A DNA stretch of 64,000 bases from Clostridium saccharobutylicum DSM 13864. GTDB taxonomy: Bacteria; Bacillota; Clostridia; Clostridiales; Clostridiaceae. Positions 9,964 through 18,715 of this stretch are shown piece after piece (positions within the stretch are counted from its first letter, which is position 1; each line of letters starts with the position of its first letter). The position numbers were made by a program, and so were the translations under genes. Under the pieces are notes generated by a model that worked only from the letters and a program-made list of their open reading frames with translations, was not told the DNA's origin and did not search any database. The stretch is taken from assembly GCF_000473995.1 (NCBI RefSeq), contig NC_022571.1, forward strand, positions 1,390,501 to 1,454,500. Direction: 5' to 3'.

Positions 9964-10009
9964 AGAAGATATTTGATTGTAAAAGTGTAAGCAGTCAAAT
10001 ATCTTCTTT
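9964..10009. terminator. Bidirectional terminator between convergent genes
   Basis: The arms AGAAGATATTTGA and TCAAATATCTTCT flank an A/G-rich loop, with a TTTGTTT run on the plus side and an A-rich 5' side giving a T run on the minus strand. It serves the cyclodeaminase-like gene and the small gene on the opposite strand. Confidence 0.8.
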
Positions 10010-10018
10010 GTTTATATG

Positions 10019-10162
10019 CTATTGAATAGGTTCTCCCTTAAAGTTTTCATATTCAGGTTTGTTTTTAGGATTTCCTCCTACATTGTTTTGTTTATCATGA
10101 AGCTTTTGTCTTCTAACTCCTTTTTGCATTGGATTATCTGCACCATCTTTATGTACTACCAT
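10019..10162 (-). CDS. Small hydrophilic protein, 47 residues
   Basis: A short frame beginning MVVHKDGADNPMQKGVRRQ and ending ENFKGEPIQ, rich in Lys, Asn and Gly, with no hydrophobic segment. AAAGGATG precedes the ATG at a suitable distance and the shared terminator at 9964-10009 follows the stop directly, so it looks like a real gene. I do not recognise the family from memory. It lies downstream of, and on the same strand as, the PdaA-like gene, with a gap of 111 bases. Small basic proteins of this type are common in spore-forming clostridia, but a sporulation role is speculation. Confidence 0.65.
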   Translation of the reverse strand: MVVHKDGADNPMQKGVRRQKLHDKQNNVGGNPKNKPEYENFKGEPIQ

Positions 10163-10273
10163 ATTAAAACATCCTTTCTTTAAATAGTTTGTATTTATAT
10201 GAAATTTTATTAATATATAGTTATTGTATGTTCTTAAAAATAAACATTAAGCTAAAATTTGATGTATTAGTAG

Positions 10274-11161
10274 CTATTCTGTAGGTAAGTCATTTAAAGA
10301 TTTAAATTCATAACCTTCAGCTTGAAAGTTCTTAAGTACAGTTTTGAGTATTTTGGCATTTGTATCTGAAACAGCATGTAGAAGCATTATGCATCCAGGA
10401 TGACCACCCTTACTTATTTTTTCTATAGCTGGCCCTTCAGAAGGTTGATTATTTACTAACCAGTCTTTATAAGCAAAACTCCAAAATATAGTTTTATATC
10501 CTAAATCTTTTGTCATTTGTAAAGATTGCTTTGAATATTTACCCATTGGAGGTCTAAAAAACTTTGGCATATCTTGACCTATAAGTTCTTTATAAGCATT
10601 TTCAACACCGGTAAATTCTTCTTTAAATTTCTCTTTGTCATGTATTGAAGCCATTGATGGATGATGTACTGTGTGATTACCAACAATGTGACCTTCAGCG
10701 ACCATTCTTTTTACAAGTTCTGGCTCTTTGTCGATATAAGGTTTGACGACGAAAAATGCAGCTGGAATATTAAGTTCTTTTAATGAGTCTAAAATTTTAC
10801 CAGTATTACCATTTTCGTAGCCTTCATCAAAGGTTAGGTAAATAACTTTTTTTGATGTATCACCTAAATAATAAGCAGAATTTTCTTTTAAAAATCCAAT
10901 AGATTCCTTAGGTCCTTCAGCAATTTGATCTTTACCTTTTCCAACATAATACCAATTTAATTCGCCTTCATCACTAAAGAAAGAAAAGATATCACGTATA
11001 TTATCAATGTCTGTAATATCTCCAAAATCACCGTCTTCTTGAAAGCATTCATTAATACTATTTTCTTCATCATCTGTTGCATAAGTACAATGAGGTAGAG
11101 AACCTAAAGCAAGACTCATTGCAAGTGAAGAAGCAATAGTAAATTTTAAGTATTTCCTCAT
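10274..11161 (-). CDS. pdaA: PdaA-type polysaccharide deacetylase (muramic delta-lactam synthesis)
   Basis: A secreted 295-residue protein with a signal peptide (MRKYLKFTIASSLAMSLAL). Its NodB domain starts at KVIYLTFDEGYENGNTGKI. PdaA removes the N-acetyl group of muramic acid in spore cortex peptidoglycan to form the delta-lactam needed for germination. In NodB motif 1 (TFDDG) the second Asp is replaced, here by Glu; PdaA proteins typically deviate at this place. Further motifs are HTVHHPSM, the RPPMGKYS motif and the C-terminal MLLHAVS. GAGGTGAATAT precedes ATG. The TFDxGYENG pattern distinguishes it from chitin-type deacetylases. Confidence 0.9.
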   Translation of the reverse strand: MRKYLKFTIASSLAMSLALGSLPHCTYATDDEENSINECFQEDGDFGDITDIDNIRDIFSFFSDEGELNWYYVGKGKDQIAEGPKESIGFLKENSAYYLGDTSKKVIYLTFDEGYENGNTGKILDSLKELNIPAAFFVVKPYIDKEPELVKRMVAEGHIVGNHTVHHPSMASIHDKEKFKEEFTGVENAYKELIGQDMPKFFRPPMGKYSKQSLQMTKDLGYKTIFWSFAYKDWLVNNQPSEGPAIEKISKGGHPGCIMLLHAVSDTNAKILKTVLKNFQAEGYEFKSLNDLPTE

Positions 11162-11283
11162 ATATTCACCTCAAATCTTATAAACTAAGTTGTCAAAGAT
11201 AGTATTTGTAATTTATTTATTAATAATCATGGTAAATTTTATAGGTTAAATCCTGCTATAAAAACATAATTTTATAACATAAG

Positions 11284-11312
11284 TTGAAATAAAAAACGTT
11301 CTAGAGTATAAT
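11284..11312 (+). promoter_or_regulatory. SigA-type promoter of ychF
   Basis: TTGAAA at 11284-11289 and TATAAT at 11307-11312 are separated by 17 bases, the optimal vegetative spacing. They sit about 60 bases before the ychF start. Confidence 0.75.
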
Positions 11313-11370
11313 TTTTAAAGGTGTATAAAAGAAATGCTAAAAGTTAGAGATTAGAAAGGAATGTACATAG

Positions 11371-12468
11371 ATGAAATTAGGTATGGTAGGTTTACCAAAT
11401 GTAGGTAAAAGCACATTGTTTAATGCAATAACAAAGGCTGGAGCGGAATCAGCTAATTATCCATTCTGTACAATAGAACCTAATGTGGGTGTTGTAAGTG
11501 TACCAGATAAGAGATTAGATGTTTTAGAAAAAATGTACAATACAAAGAAAAAAGTATATACTGCAATAGAGTTTTATGATATAGCAGGATTAGTTAAAGG
11601 TGCTTCAAAAGGTGAAGGTTTAGGAAATAAATTTTTATCTCACATTAGAGAGGTAGCAGCAATAGTTCATGTTGTAAGATGTTTTGATGATGGAAATGTT
11701 GTTCACGTTGAAGGTTCTGTTGATCCTATTAGAGATATAGAAACAATAAACTTAGAATTAATATTCTCAGATTTAGAAGTTTTAGAAAGAAGAATGGAAA
11801 AGACAGTTAAGCTTGCAAGATCAGGTGATAAAACTGCTAAGACTGAATATGCAATAATGGAAAGAGTCAAAGAACAATTAGAAGCAAATAAGCCAGCTAG
11901 AACATTAGAAGTTACTGAAGAAGAAGCAGCATTTGTAAAAAGTTTATTCTTAATAACTTCAAAGCCAGTTTTATATGCTTGCAATATTTCTGAAGATAAC
12001 GTTATGGAAGGTAACTTTGATAATGATTATGTTAAGAAAGTTAAAGAATATGCAGCAGAAGAAAAATCAGAAGTTATGGTTGTAAGTGCTAAAATAGAAG
12101 AAGAATTATCAGGTCTTGAAGATGATGAAAAAGCTGAAATGTTAAAAGAATATGGTTTGGATGAATCAGGATTAGATCAATTAGTTGAGACTAGTTATAA
12201 ATTACTAGGACTTATGAGTTTCTTAACAGCAGGAGTTCAAGAAGTTAGAGCTTGGACAATAAAAAGAGGAACTAAGGCACCTGCGGCTGCAGGAAAGATC
12301 CATACTGATATTGAAAGAGGATTTATTAGAGCAGAAGTCGTTGGATATAATGATTTAGTTGAATGTGGTTCAGAAGCAGCAGCTAAAGAAAAGGGAAAAT
12401 TCAGACTTGAAGGTAAAGAGTATGTAATGGAAGATGGAGATGTAGTTAACTTTAGATTCAATGTTTAA
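11371..12468 (+). CDS. ychF: Ribosome-associated ATPase/GTPase YchF
   Basis: A universally conserved Obg-family P-loop protein of 365 residues, the normal length. The Walker A motif GLPNVGKS is at residues 7-14 and is followed by NYPFCTIEPNVGVVSVPD and the Walker B region FYDIAGLVKGASKGEGLGN. The C-terminal TGS-like domain ends in EGKEYVMEDGDVVNFRFNV. YchF proteins prefer ATP to GTP, bind the ribosome and influence stress responses. AGAAAGGAATG lies ahead of the ATG, with a near-consensus promoter upstream and a strong terminator downstream, so it is monocistronic. Confidence 0.96.
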   Translation: MKLGMVGLPNVGKSTLFNAITKAGAESANYPFCTIEPNVGVVSVPDKRLDVLEKMYNTKKKVYTAIEFYDIAGLVKGASKGEGLGNKFLSHIREVAAIVHVVRCFDDGNVVHVEGSVDPIRDIETINLELIFSDLEVLERRMEKTVKLARSGDKTAKTEYAIMERVKEQLEANKPARTLEVTEEEAAFVKSLFLITSKPVLYACNISEDNVMEGNFDNDYVKKVKEYAAEEKSEVMVVSAKIEEELSGLEDDEKAEMLKEYGLDESGLDQLVETSYKLLGLMSFLTAGVQEVRAWTIKRGTKAPAAAGKIHTDIERGFIRAEVVGYNDLVECGSEAAAKEKGKFRLEGKEYVMEDGDVVNFRFNV

Positions 12469-12511
12469 TAAAAACATAGTTAAATAGGTTGACTAAATTA
12501 ATTCTATAAAC

Positions 12512-12567
12512 TAAAAAAGAGATTATCATTTTAAATTTATATAATTGTAAGTGATAATCTCTTTTTA
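12512..12567 (+). terminator. Terminator after ychF
   Basis: AAAAGAGATTATCA pairs with TGATAATCTCTTTT across a 24-base AT-rich loop and is followed by a T run. The A-rich left side would also allow function on the other strand. Confidence 0.8.
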
Positions 12568-12698
12568 TGTGTCTAAATTGAATGTAAATGTTACAAAAAC
12601 ATGAAGAGTGGATGAAAAGTGGATTTTTGTATAGAATTTTGTTAGAATAAAAAATATGTACAAGTTAATTTTAGAAGATAGTAAGGTGCTGATCATTC

Positions 12699-14438
12699 AT
12701 GGAAAATTCAGATAAAGAACATAAGAACATTTTTAAATCTTCAAAGTATTTAGTTCCGGCTATAACAATGTTCCTTTGTTTAAGTATAGCTACAGGAATT
12801 GTTGCAGTAACAAAGTCTTTAATGGGGACTAAAAAAGAAGATGTATCAATTGCTACAAATGTAGCAGAAGAATCATTTTATAATAAGAAATATGATGCTT
12901 CAATTAAAGAATATGAAGAGTTGCAAAAGGAAGATCAATGGCCAATATGGAATGTTAAAATAGCGGAAATTTATTCTACTGAAGGTGAATTTGTAAAATC
13001 AAATGAAATCTTACAAAAGAGTTATGAAACACGAAATAAAATTGTAGATACAAAAGACAAAGGAAAAGAAACGATTGAGGATAAAGATAAAGAATTAATA
13101 AATGATATAGTTCTTACATATCTTATGAATGGCGAAAATAAAAAATCCATAGAATATGGAGAAATGTTTTTGAAAGATTATCCTAATGATAAAAATCTAT
13201 TAAAAACAATGTTTACAGTATACATAATAAATGGGCAAAAAGACAAAGCAAAAGAAGTTTTGGGGAATTATCAAGTAGATCAAGATGATGCAGCTGATTT
13301 AGCTGTTTTAGCTAGAATGAATATGTTGATTGATAACTTTGATAAGGGACTAGCTTTGTTAAAAGATGCATGGTACAAAGATAAAAATGAAATAAAAATA
13401 CTAGATGTTATTACACAAATTTCTCAAAATAGTAAATGGGATATTTTAAACAAAATTTCAACTTTGCAAAAGAAAAATCCTAATGAACTTGCATACAAGA
13501 TATGGATGGCAGAAATTTATGCATTAAACAAGGAAACATCTAAGGATGCCAATAAACTAATTAGTGAATTAGAAAATAAAGATGCTGGTTATATAAGTTT
13601 AAATCTTATTAAGGTTAATGTTTATAAAAATACAGGTGAAATGGAAAAAGCAGAAGAAGTTTTAAATAACATAGCAAGCAATAATCCAGATTCATTTATA
13701 GGATACTACGCTGCTGCTTATGAGAATTTGGCTGAAGGAAAGTACAAAGATGCTTTCATAAATGCACAAAGAAGTGTAATATGTAATAGGAATTATATAG
13801 AAAATTATACATCACTAATACCTGAAATAATGATAAAGCAAAACAAAGCTAATGCGATAGAACCATATTTTATGACTGCTTTGTATAAGGAACCTTTCAA
13901 TAATAGTATTATAATTAAGATTGCAGAGTACTACAAAAATACCGTTAAGGACAGCACTAAAGCTTTATATTATTACAATTTGGCTTCAAAGATAAATCCA
14001 AGTGATGCTGATATATATTACAATATGGCATTGATAAAAATTAATAATCAAAGAGTTGATGAAGCTATGGAATTATTAAAAAAGAGCATTTCATTAAATG
14101 GAAAAGTTGCAAAATATCATCGAGCTTTAGGAAGTCTATATTTAAATAAGGGAAAAAATGATGATGCTATTAAGGAAATAAGAAGTGCATATGATATAAA
14201 TAAAAATGATGTTTTGACATTGAATAATGCGGCATGTTATTACATAATTGTTGAAGGTGATTTAGATAGAGGAAAAGTTAATTTGAAGGCCTCATATGAA
14301 GGGATTAATGATAAAATAAGTGAAGATGATAAAACAAAAATAACTGAGAATTATAATAGAGTTAAAGCATTATCAGGTGAATATAATAAAAAGAGCACAT
14401 CTAAGTTAACATTGTCAGATCTTAAATTATTTTATTAA
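12699..14438 (+). CDS. Membrane-anchored TPR protein
   Basis: A 579-residue protein with a single N-terminal membrane helix (about residues 19-41, YLVPAITMFLCLSIATGIVA) and a long, mainly helical extracytoplasmic part. TPR units are seen near residues 52-110 and again near 420-540, for example ADIYYNMALIKINNQRVDEA and KYHRALGSLYLNKGKNDDAI. It is probably a scaffold at the outer membrane face, but no enzymatic domain or partner is visible. AAGGTG precedes the ATG by about 11 bases. It is alone between a terminator and the manA gap; function unknown. Confidence 0.85.
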   Translation: MENSDKEHKNIFKSSKYLVPAITMFLCLSIATGIVAVTKSLMGTKKEDVSIATNVAEESFYNKKYDASIKEYEELQKEDQWPIWNVKIAEIYSTEGEFVKSNEILQKSYETRNKIVDTKDKGKETIEDKDKELINDIVLTYLMNGENKKSIEYGEMFLKDYPNDKNLLKTMFTVYIINGQKDKAKEVLGNYQVDQDDAADLAVLARMNMLIDNFDKGLALLKDAWYKDKNEIKILDVITQISQNSKWDILNKISTLQKKNPNELAYKIWMAEIYALNKETSKDANKLISELENKDAGYISLNLIKVNVYKNTGEMEKAEEVLNNIASNNPDSFIGYYAAAYENLAEGKYKDAFINAQRSVICNRNYIENYTSLIPEIMIKQNKANAIEPYFMTALYKEPFNNSIIIKIAEYYKNTVKDSTKALYYYNLASKINPSDADIYYNMALIKINNQRVDEAMELLKKSISLNGKVAKYHRALGSLYLNKGKNDDAIKEIRSAYDINKNDVLTLNNAACYYIIVEGDLDRGKVNLKASYEGINDKISEDDKTKITENYNRVKALSGEYNKKSTSKLTLSDLKLFY

Positions 14439-14461
14439 TATATATGTTGCTAAAAAATAAT

Positions 14462-14667
14462 TTACACGAAAATAAGTAATAGTAACTTAACTTTTCTAAA
14501 AAATTTAAATAGCAATATGTATATTAAAACATAGTATGAGAGATTAAGATTTCTCAGAAGTTTAAATTGAATTTCTGAGGTATGTCTTTAATAATGGTTA
14601 TTTTAATATTAAAATGATGAAAAATATCCATGGCAATTTTAGGTGGTTGTTTATTTTGATGTGCTTT
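14462..14667 (+). repeat. Diverged copy of the GGCACATG repeat family
   Basis: It starts TTTACACGAAAATAAGTAAT and ends GGTTGTTTATTTTGATGTGCTTT. The ends are inverted relative to each other and parallel those of the 33.6-kb copy (CACATGAAAATAA ... TTGTTATTTATTTAATTGTGCCTT). The centre contains a second hairpin with arms TCAGAAGTTTAAATT and AATTTCTGAGG. It occupies most of the gap before manA. Homology is weak and rests on the ends. Confidence 0.4.
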
Positions 14668-14722
14668 ACTATAAATTGCTTAAAATAATATAAATCTAAA
14701 TAATGATGGTGAGGGGAAAAAG

Positions 14723-15700
14723 ATGTATCCAATTAAATTTAAAAATCTATATTATGAAAGAATTTGGGGAGGAAAAGATTTAGAGAAATTTAGAGATAAT
14801 GTTCCTAGTGGTATAATAGGAGAAAGTTGGGATATTGCATGCCACAAAAATGGTACTGGTACAGTTATAAATGGACAATTAAGAGGAAAGTCTTTTGATG
14901 AAATAATAAAAAAATATGGAGAGAGACTTTTAGGTAAAGAGATAAGCTCTCAGGAGTTTCCACTTTTAATAAAATTAATAACTGCTCAAGACAAGTTATC
15001 AGTTCAAGTTCATCCTGATGATGAGTATGCCAATAGGGTTGAAAAAGATTCGGGAAAGACAGAAGCATGGTATGTAGTTGATGCTCAAGAAGGGGCTTCA
15101 CTAATAGTTGGGACTAAAGACTGCGATAAGGAAAAATTTAAAAAAGCAATTAATGAAGGAAAGTTGGATAAATACTTAAACAAGATTCCTGTAAAAAAAG
15201 GAGATTTTTTTTATGTCCAAAGTGGATTAGTTCATGCAATATGTGAAGGTGTTTTAATTGCTGAAATTCAACAAAGTAGTGATACTACATATAGAGTATA
15301 TGACTACAACAGAGGAAGAGAAATACATGTAGATAAGGCATTAGAGGTTATCGATTTTAATCTTAAAGGAGAAAATTCACAAGGAATTGTTATTAAGAAG
15401 AATGGATATGACAAAACATATCTTTGCTTAAGTAAGTATTTTACTATACAAAAGTATGAAGTTACTGATTCTGTTAAAGAAGACAGTGATGAAAAAAGAT
15501 TTTATTTATTCACTTGTGTTGAAGGTAATGGAACAATAAAATATCATGGAGGAGAAGAAAAAATACTTATGGGAGATAGTATTTTAATTCCTGCAACTCT
15601 TGGAGAATATGAATTAGTTGGAAACTTTACATTATTAAAGAGTTATGTCCCAGACTTAGAAGAGGAAGAAAAGAAAATTTTAGATGTAGTGAAAAGATAG
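14723..15700 (+). CDS. manA: Mannose-6-phosphate isomerase, class I
   Basis: A cytoplasmic zinc enzyme that interconverts mannose 6-phosphate and fructose 6-phosphate. Its 325 residues match the short Bacillus-type ManA. The cupin metal-site motifs are present: LSVQVHPDDEYANR (Gln and His ligands, near residues 92-105), KTEAWYVVDA (Glu ligand) and FFYVQSGLVHAI (His ligand, near 163-174). The YRVYDYNR segment is also characteristic. GGTGAGGGGAAAAAG precedes ATG. It may supply mannose units to the envelope polymers encoded nearby or serve mannose catabolism; no transporter is adjacent. Confidence 0.93.
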   Translation: MYPIKFKNLYYERIWGGKDLEKFRDNVPSGIIGESWDIACHKNGTGTVINGQLRGKSFDEIIKKYGERLLGKEISSQEFPLLIKLITAQDKLSVQVHPDDEYANRVEKDSGKTEAWYVVDAQEGASLIVGTKDCDKEKFKKAINEGKLDKYLNKIPVKKGDFFYVQSGLVHAICEGVLIAEIQQSSDTTYRVYDYNRGREIHVDKALEVIDFNLKGENSQGIVIKKNGYDKTYLCLSKYFTIQKYEVTDSVKEDSDEKRFYLFTCVEGNGTIKYHGGEEKILMGDSILIPATLGEYELVGNFTLLKSYVPDLEEEEKKILDVVKR

Positions 15701-15712
15701 TATATAATTTTT

Positions 15713-15877
15713 AAGGCACATGAAAATAAATAATAGACCAAATCATGTAAAGTGTATTTTGAGACAGACAAGTAAGCAATTTATGATCATAGCGGATATA
15801 TTAGCTTAAATTGTTGATGCGGTATGGTGAAAAATATATTAGCATACTAATCTATTATCTTTTGGATTGTGTCTAAA
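15713..15877 (+). repeat. Copy of the GGCACATG repeat family between manA and uppP
   Basis: It begins AAGGCACATGAAAATAAATA and ends GGATTGTGTCTAA. Internally AGACCAAATCATG, GAGACAGACAAGTAAGC and TGATCATAGCGGATATATTA line up with AGTCCAATTTGCC, TATCAGGCAAGGAGAGA and CATCATAGCTAGCCTATTA of the 33.6-kb copy. No ORF was found in it. Confidence 0.6.
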
Positions 15878-15952
15878 TATGAGCTATGTTTACAATATAT
15901 AGATATGTTATTATAATTAATAGGAAACATAATGGAAAGAGAGTGATAATTA

Positions 15953-16807
15953 GTGGGATTAGATATTTTATTTATATTAAAAGCTATTATTATAGCTATA
16001 GTGGAAGGGTTAACGGAGTTTATTCCGGTATCTTCTACGGGGCATATGATACTTGTATCAAATGTTATAAATTTCAAAGGTGAATTTGTAGACATGTTTG
16101 AGGTGGTAATTCAATTAGGTGCAATATTAGCAGTAGTAGTTTTATATTGGAAGAAGATAAAAGATAGTGTAATTGAATTCTTCATTTACATATTTACAGG
16201 TGGGAAAAAAGGAAAAACAGGTTTTAATTTTGGTATAAATGTTTTAATAGGAAGTATCCCAGCGGGAATAGTAGGAATGCTATTTTATAAGAAAATAAAG
16301 AGTCTATTTAAGCCGGAAGATGTAATTGTTGCATTTATAGTTGGTGGTATTTTATTAATAATAATAGAAAATATATTTAGAAAGAATAAGAAGCATGCTA
16401 CAAAAAGTATAGATGACATAACGCCTATGCAATCAATAAAAGTAGGATTATTTCAAGTGCTTTCAATGTGGCCTGGAATGTCAAGAAGTGCATCAACTAT
16501 AATGGGAGGTTGGGTTTCTGGACTTTCAACTCCAATAGCTGCTGAATTTTCATTTTTTTTAGCAATTCCAGCTATGGTTGGATCAAGTGCAAAAGATCTT
16601 TCTGAATTTGATTTTTCTAGTATGAATATGACTTTATGGATTGCATTGATTATTGGATTTATTGTTGCATTTATAGTTTCTATAGTTGTTATGGATAAGT
16701 TTGTAGCTTATTTAAAGAAGAAGCCTATGAGAGTTTTTGCTGTATATAGAGTTGGAGCAGGAATAGTGTTGGCTATACTTACATTTTTCGGATTTGTTAA
16801 ATTGTAA
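15953..16807 (+). CDS. uppP: Undecaprenyl-diphosphatase UppP (BacA)
   Basis: An integral membrane phosphatase of 284 residues that recycles undecaprenyl diphosphate to the monophosphate carrier and can confer bacitracin resistance. The two catalytic signatures are present: AIVEGLTEFIPVSSTGHM (residues 12-30, with the conserved Glu-rich (E/Q)XXXE site and the serine loop) and the PGMSRSASTIMGGW motif near residues 179-192. About eight membrane helices are expected. The start codon is GTG at 15953 after GGAAAGAGAGTG, chosen because the first catalytic motif begins soon after. A strong terminator follows at 16954. Confidence 0.95.
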   Translation: MGLDILFILKAIIIAIVEGLTEFIPVSSTGHMILVSNVINFKGEFVDMFEVVIQLGAILAVVVLYWKKIKDSVIEFFIYIFTGGKKGKTGFNFGINVLIGSIPAGIVGMLFYKKIKSLFKPEDVIVAFIVGGILLIIIENIFRKNKKHATKSIDDITPMQSIKVGLFQVLSMWPGMSRSASTIMGGWVSGLSTPIAAEFSFFLAIPAMVGSSAKDLSEFDFSSMNMTLWIALIIGFIVAFIVSIVVMDKFVAYLKKKPMRVFAVYRVGAGIVLAILTFFGFVKL

Positions 16808-17463
16808 TATATATAATTTATGAACATAAGTTTTAGAATATTAAATTATATTCTTATTATAGTAGAACTGTTAAGTAGAGATATTGATAAGTTGTAAAAC
16901 AAAATGTTAGAATGTTGATTTATATTTGCTAATATTATTAAGTAATTATAAAAAATAGAACTAAGATAGAAAATAGTCTTAGTTCTATTTTTTTTATAAT
17001 TTTAATATATTTGAATAAGTTTAAATCTTAAATATATAATTATATATATTAGGTTATCAGGTTTATTAAATAAGACATTCAAAAGAAAATTTATATTTCT
17101 ATATGTACAAAAAGTCTTATTTATATGCATCATAATATAAATAAATTTCATAAATAAAAAATAAATTTAAAGATACACTTTAAAAAAGATACTTTAATAA
17201 TAACATTAAAAATATTGTTAATTTAAATTATGTAAGAAAGATTACATTATTTCTTAAAAAATGAATAATTGTAAATTGATTCTTTTCAGAAATTAGAGTT
17301 TGTGGTATTATTAAGTAAATGAAAGTAATCGTATACTAGTGTATTTGTACTCTTTTTTATACAACAAAAGATTGAAAAAATTTTTTAACAAATGGTCAGA
17401 AAATAATGAAAATTTATTTGTAGTAAGATTTGTGAAAAAAATTATGGTATAGGAGGAGTTAAA
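16808..17463. other. Gene-free AT-rich stretch between uppP and phosphofructokinase
   Basis: Apart from the uppP terminator near 16954-16995 and the ribosome binding site AGGAGGAG at 17452-17459, this 656-base stretch is extremely AT-rich. It has no open frame with a ribosome binding site and no clear long inverted repeat. It must hold the phosphofructokinase promoter, but I cannot place it with confidence. Confidence 0.5.
16954..16995 (+). terminator. Terminator after uppP
   Basis: AATAGAACTAAGA pairs with TCTTAGTTCTATT (loop TAGAAAATAG region) and an eight-T run follows. Confidence 0.85.
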
Positions 17464-18561
17464 ATGGCTGACGATATAAAAAAAATAGCATTACTTACTG
17501 GAGGGGGGGATTGTCCAGGATTAAATGCTGTTATAAGGGCTGTAACAAAATCAGCAATATTAAATTATGGGTATGAAGTTATTGGATATAAATTTGGTTA
17601 TAAGGGATTATATAATAATGATTTTGTTCCTTTGAATTTATCGTCTGTATCAGGCCTCATATCAAGAGGCGGAACAATTCTTTATAGTTCGAATAAAGAT
17701 AATTTGTTTGATTATCAAGTTGAGGAAAATGGAAAGATAATAAAAAAAGATGTATCAGATGTAGCAATTGAAAATCTAAAAAAAGAGAACGTCGATGTTT
17801 TAGTTGTAATAGGAGGAGATGGAACACTAACATCAGCTAGAGATTTTTCAAGAAAAGGAGTTAAGGTTATAGGTGTTCCGAAAACCATAGATAATGATTT
17901 AGGTTCTACAGATATAACATTTGGATTCAATACGGCAATAGATATAGCAACGGAAGCCTTGGATAGATTACACACAACTGCAGAATCACATCATAGGATT
18001 ATGATTCTTGAGGTTATGGGAAGAAATGCCGGATTTATAGCACTAGAATCAGGAATAGCTGGCTCAGCAGATGTTATTTTATTACCTGAAATCCCATATG
18101 ATATTAATAAAATCATAGAAAAGATAGAGGAAAGAAAAAAGGAAGGAAAGCTGTTTACAATAATAGTTGTAGCGGAAGGTGCAAAATCGAAAAATGGAGA
18201 CGTTATGGTTGCTAAAATTGTAGCTGATAGTCCTGATCCAATAAGACTTGGCGGCATAGGAAATAAACTGGCAGAAGATTTAGAGAAAATGGTTAATGGA
18301 AGAGAAGTTAGGTGTACAGTGCTTGGGCATCTTCAAAGAGGTGGAATTACATGTACATTTGATAGAATATTATCAACAAGATATGGTGTTGCAGCTGTAG
18401 AACTTATTAATAATAGGAATTTTGGAAGCATGATTTGCTTGAAAGGTAATAAAATTACTTATGATAGTTTAGAAAATGTAATTGGAAATAATAAAAAAGT
18501 AGATCCAAATGGTGAATTAGTAACTATAGCAAAAAAAATAGGGATATCATTTGCTGATTAA
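17464..18561 (+). CDS. 6-phosphofructokinase with mixed ATP/PPi-type signature
   Basis: Phosphorylates fructose 6-phosphate to the 1,6-bisphosphate. The protein has 365 residues, longer than the 319-320 of the allosteric bacterial PfkA, and fits the group III/PPi-like branch. LLTGGGDCPGLNAVIRAV opens the chain; the phosphoryl-donor loop GGDGT is at 117-121 and the catalytic loop PKTIDND at 139-145. Gly120 corresponds to the ATP-selecting Gly104 of E. coli, whereas Lys140 corresponds to position 124, where Lys is typical of PPi-dependent enzymes. ATP is the likelier donor. AGGAGGAGTTAAA precedes ATG. It is a monocistronic gene; a main glycolytic pfkA may exist elsewhere. Confidence 0.92.
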   Translation: MADDIKKIALLTGGGDCPGLNAVIRAVTKSAILNYGYEVIGYKFGYKGLYNNDFVPLNLSSVSGLISRGGTILYSSNKDNLFDYQVEENGKIIKKDVSDVAIENLKKENVDVLVVIGGDGTLTSARDFSRKGVKVIGVPKTIDNDLGSTDITFGFNTAIDIATEALDRLHTTAESHHRIMILEVMGRNAGFIALESGIAGSADVILLPEIPYDINKIIEKIEERKKEGKLFTIIVVAEGAKSKNGDVMVAKIVADSPDPIRLGGIGNKLAEDLEKMVNGREVRCTVLGHLQRGGITCTFDRILSTRYGVAAVELINNRNFGSMICLKGNKITYDSLENVIGNNKKVDPNGELVTIAKKIGISFAD

Positions 18562-18609
18562 TAAAATAAAGTATTAATTTTAATTTTATAATTAGCACTA
18601 ATAATATAT

Positions 18610-18679
18610 TTAGGCATAGGAAAAAATAAAGGGTCAAGCTAGTTGGAATTATGACTTTCTATTTTTAAATATGCCTTAA
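18610..18679. repeat. Short copy of the GGCACATG repeat family
   Basis: The 70-base element reads TTAGGCATAGGAAAAAATAA at its left end and TTTTTAAATATGCCTTAA at its right end, which are inverted relative to each other. It has the same ends as the longer copies but a very short centre. Confidence 0.5.
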
Positions 18680-18715
18680 GATGCAGTAACAGTATTTTAG
18701 AAAGTGGTGGGGATT

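Noticed and set aside
15886..16083. 65-codon frame overlapping the start of uppP in another frame
   Set aside because: It lies mostly within the repeat-derived leader and the uppP catalytic region, has no ribosome binding site and low-complexity Tyr/Ile content.
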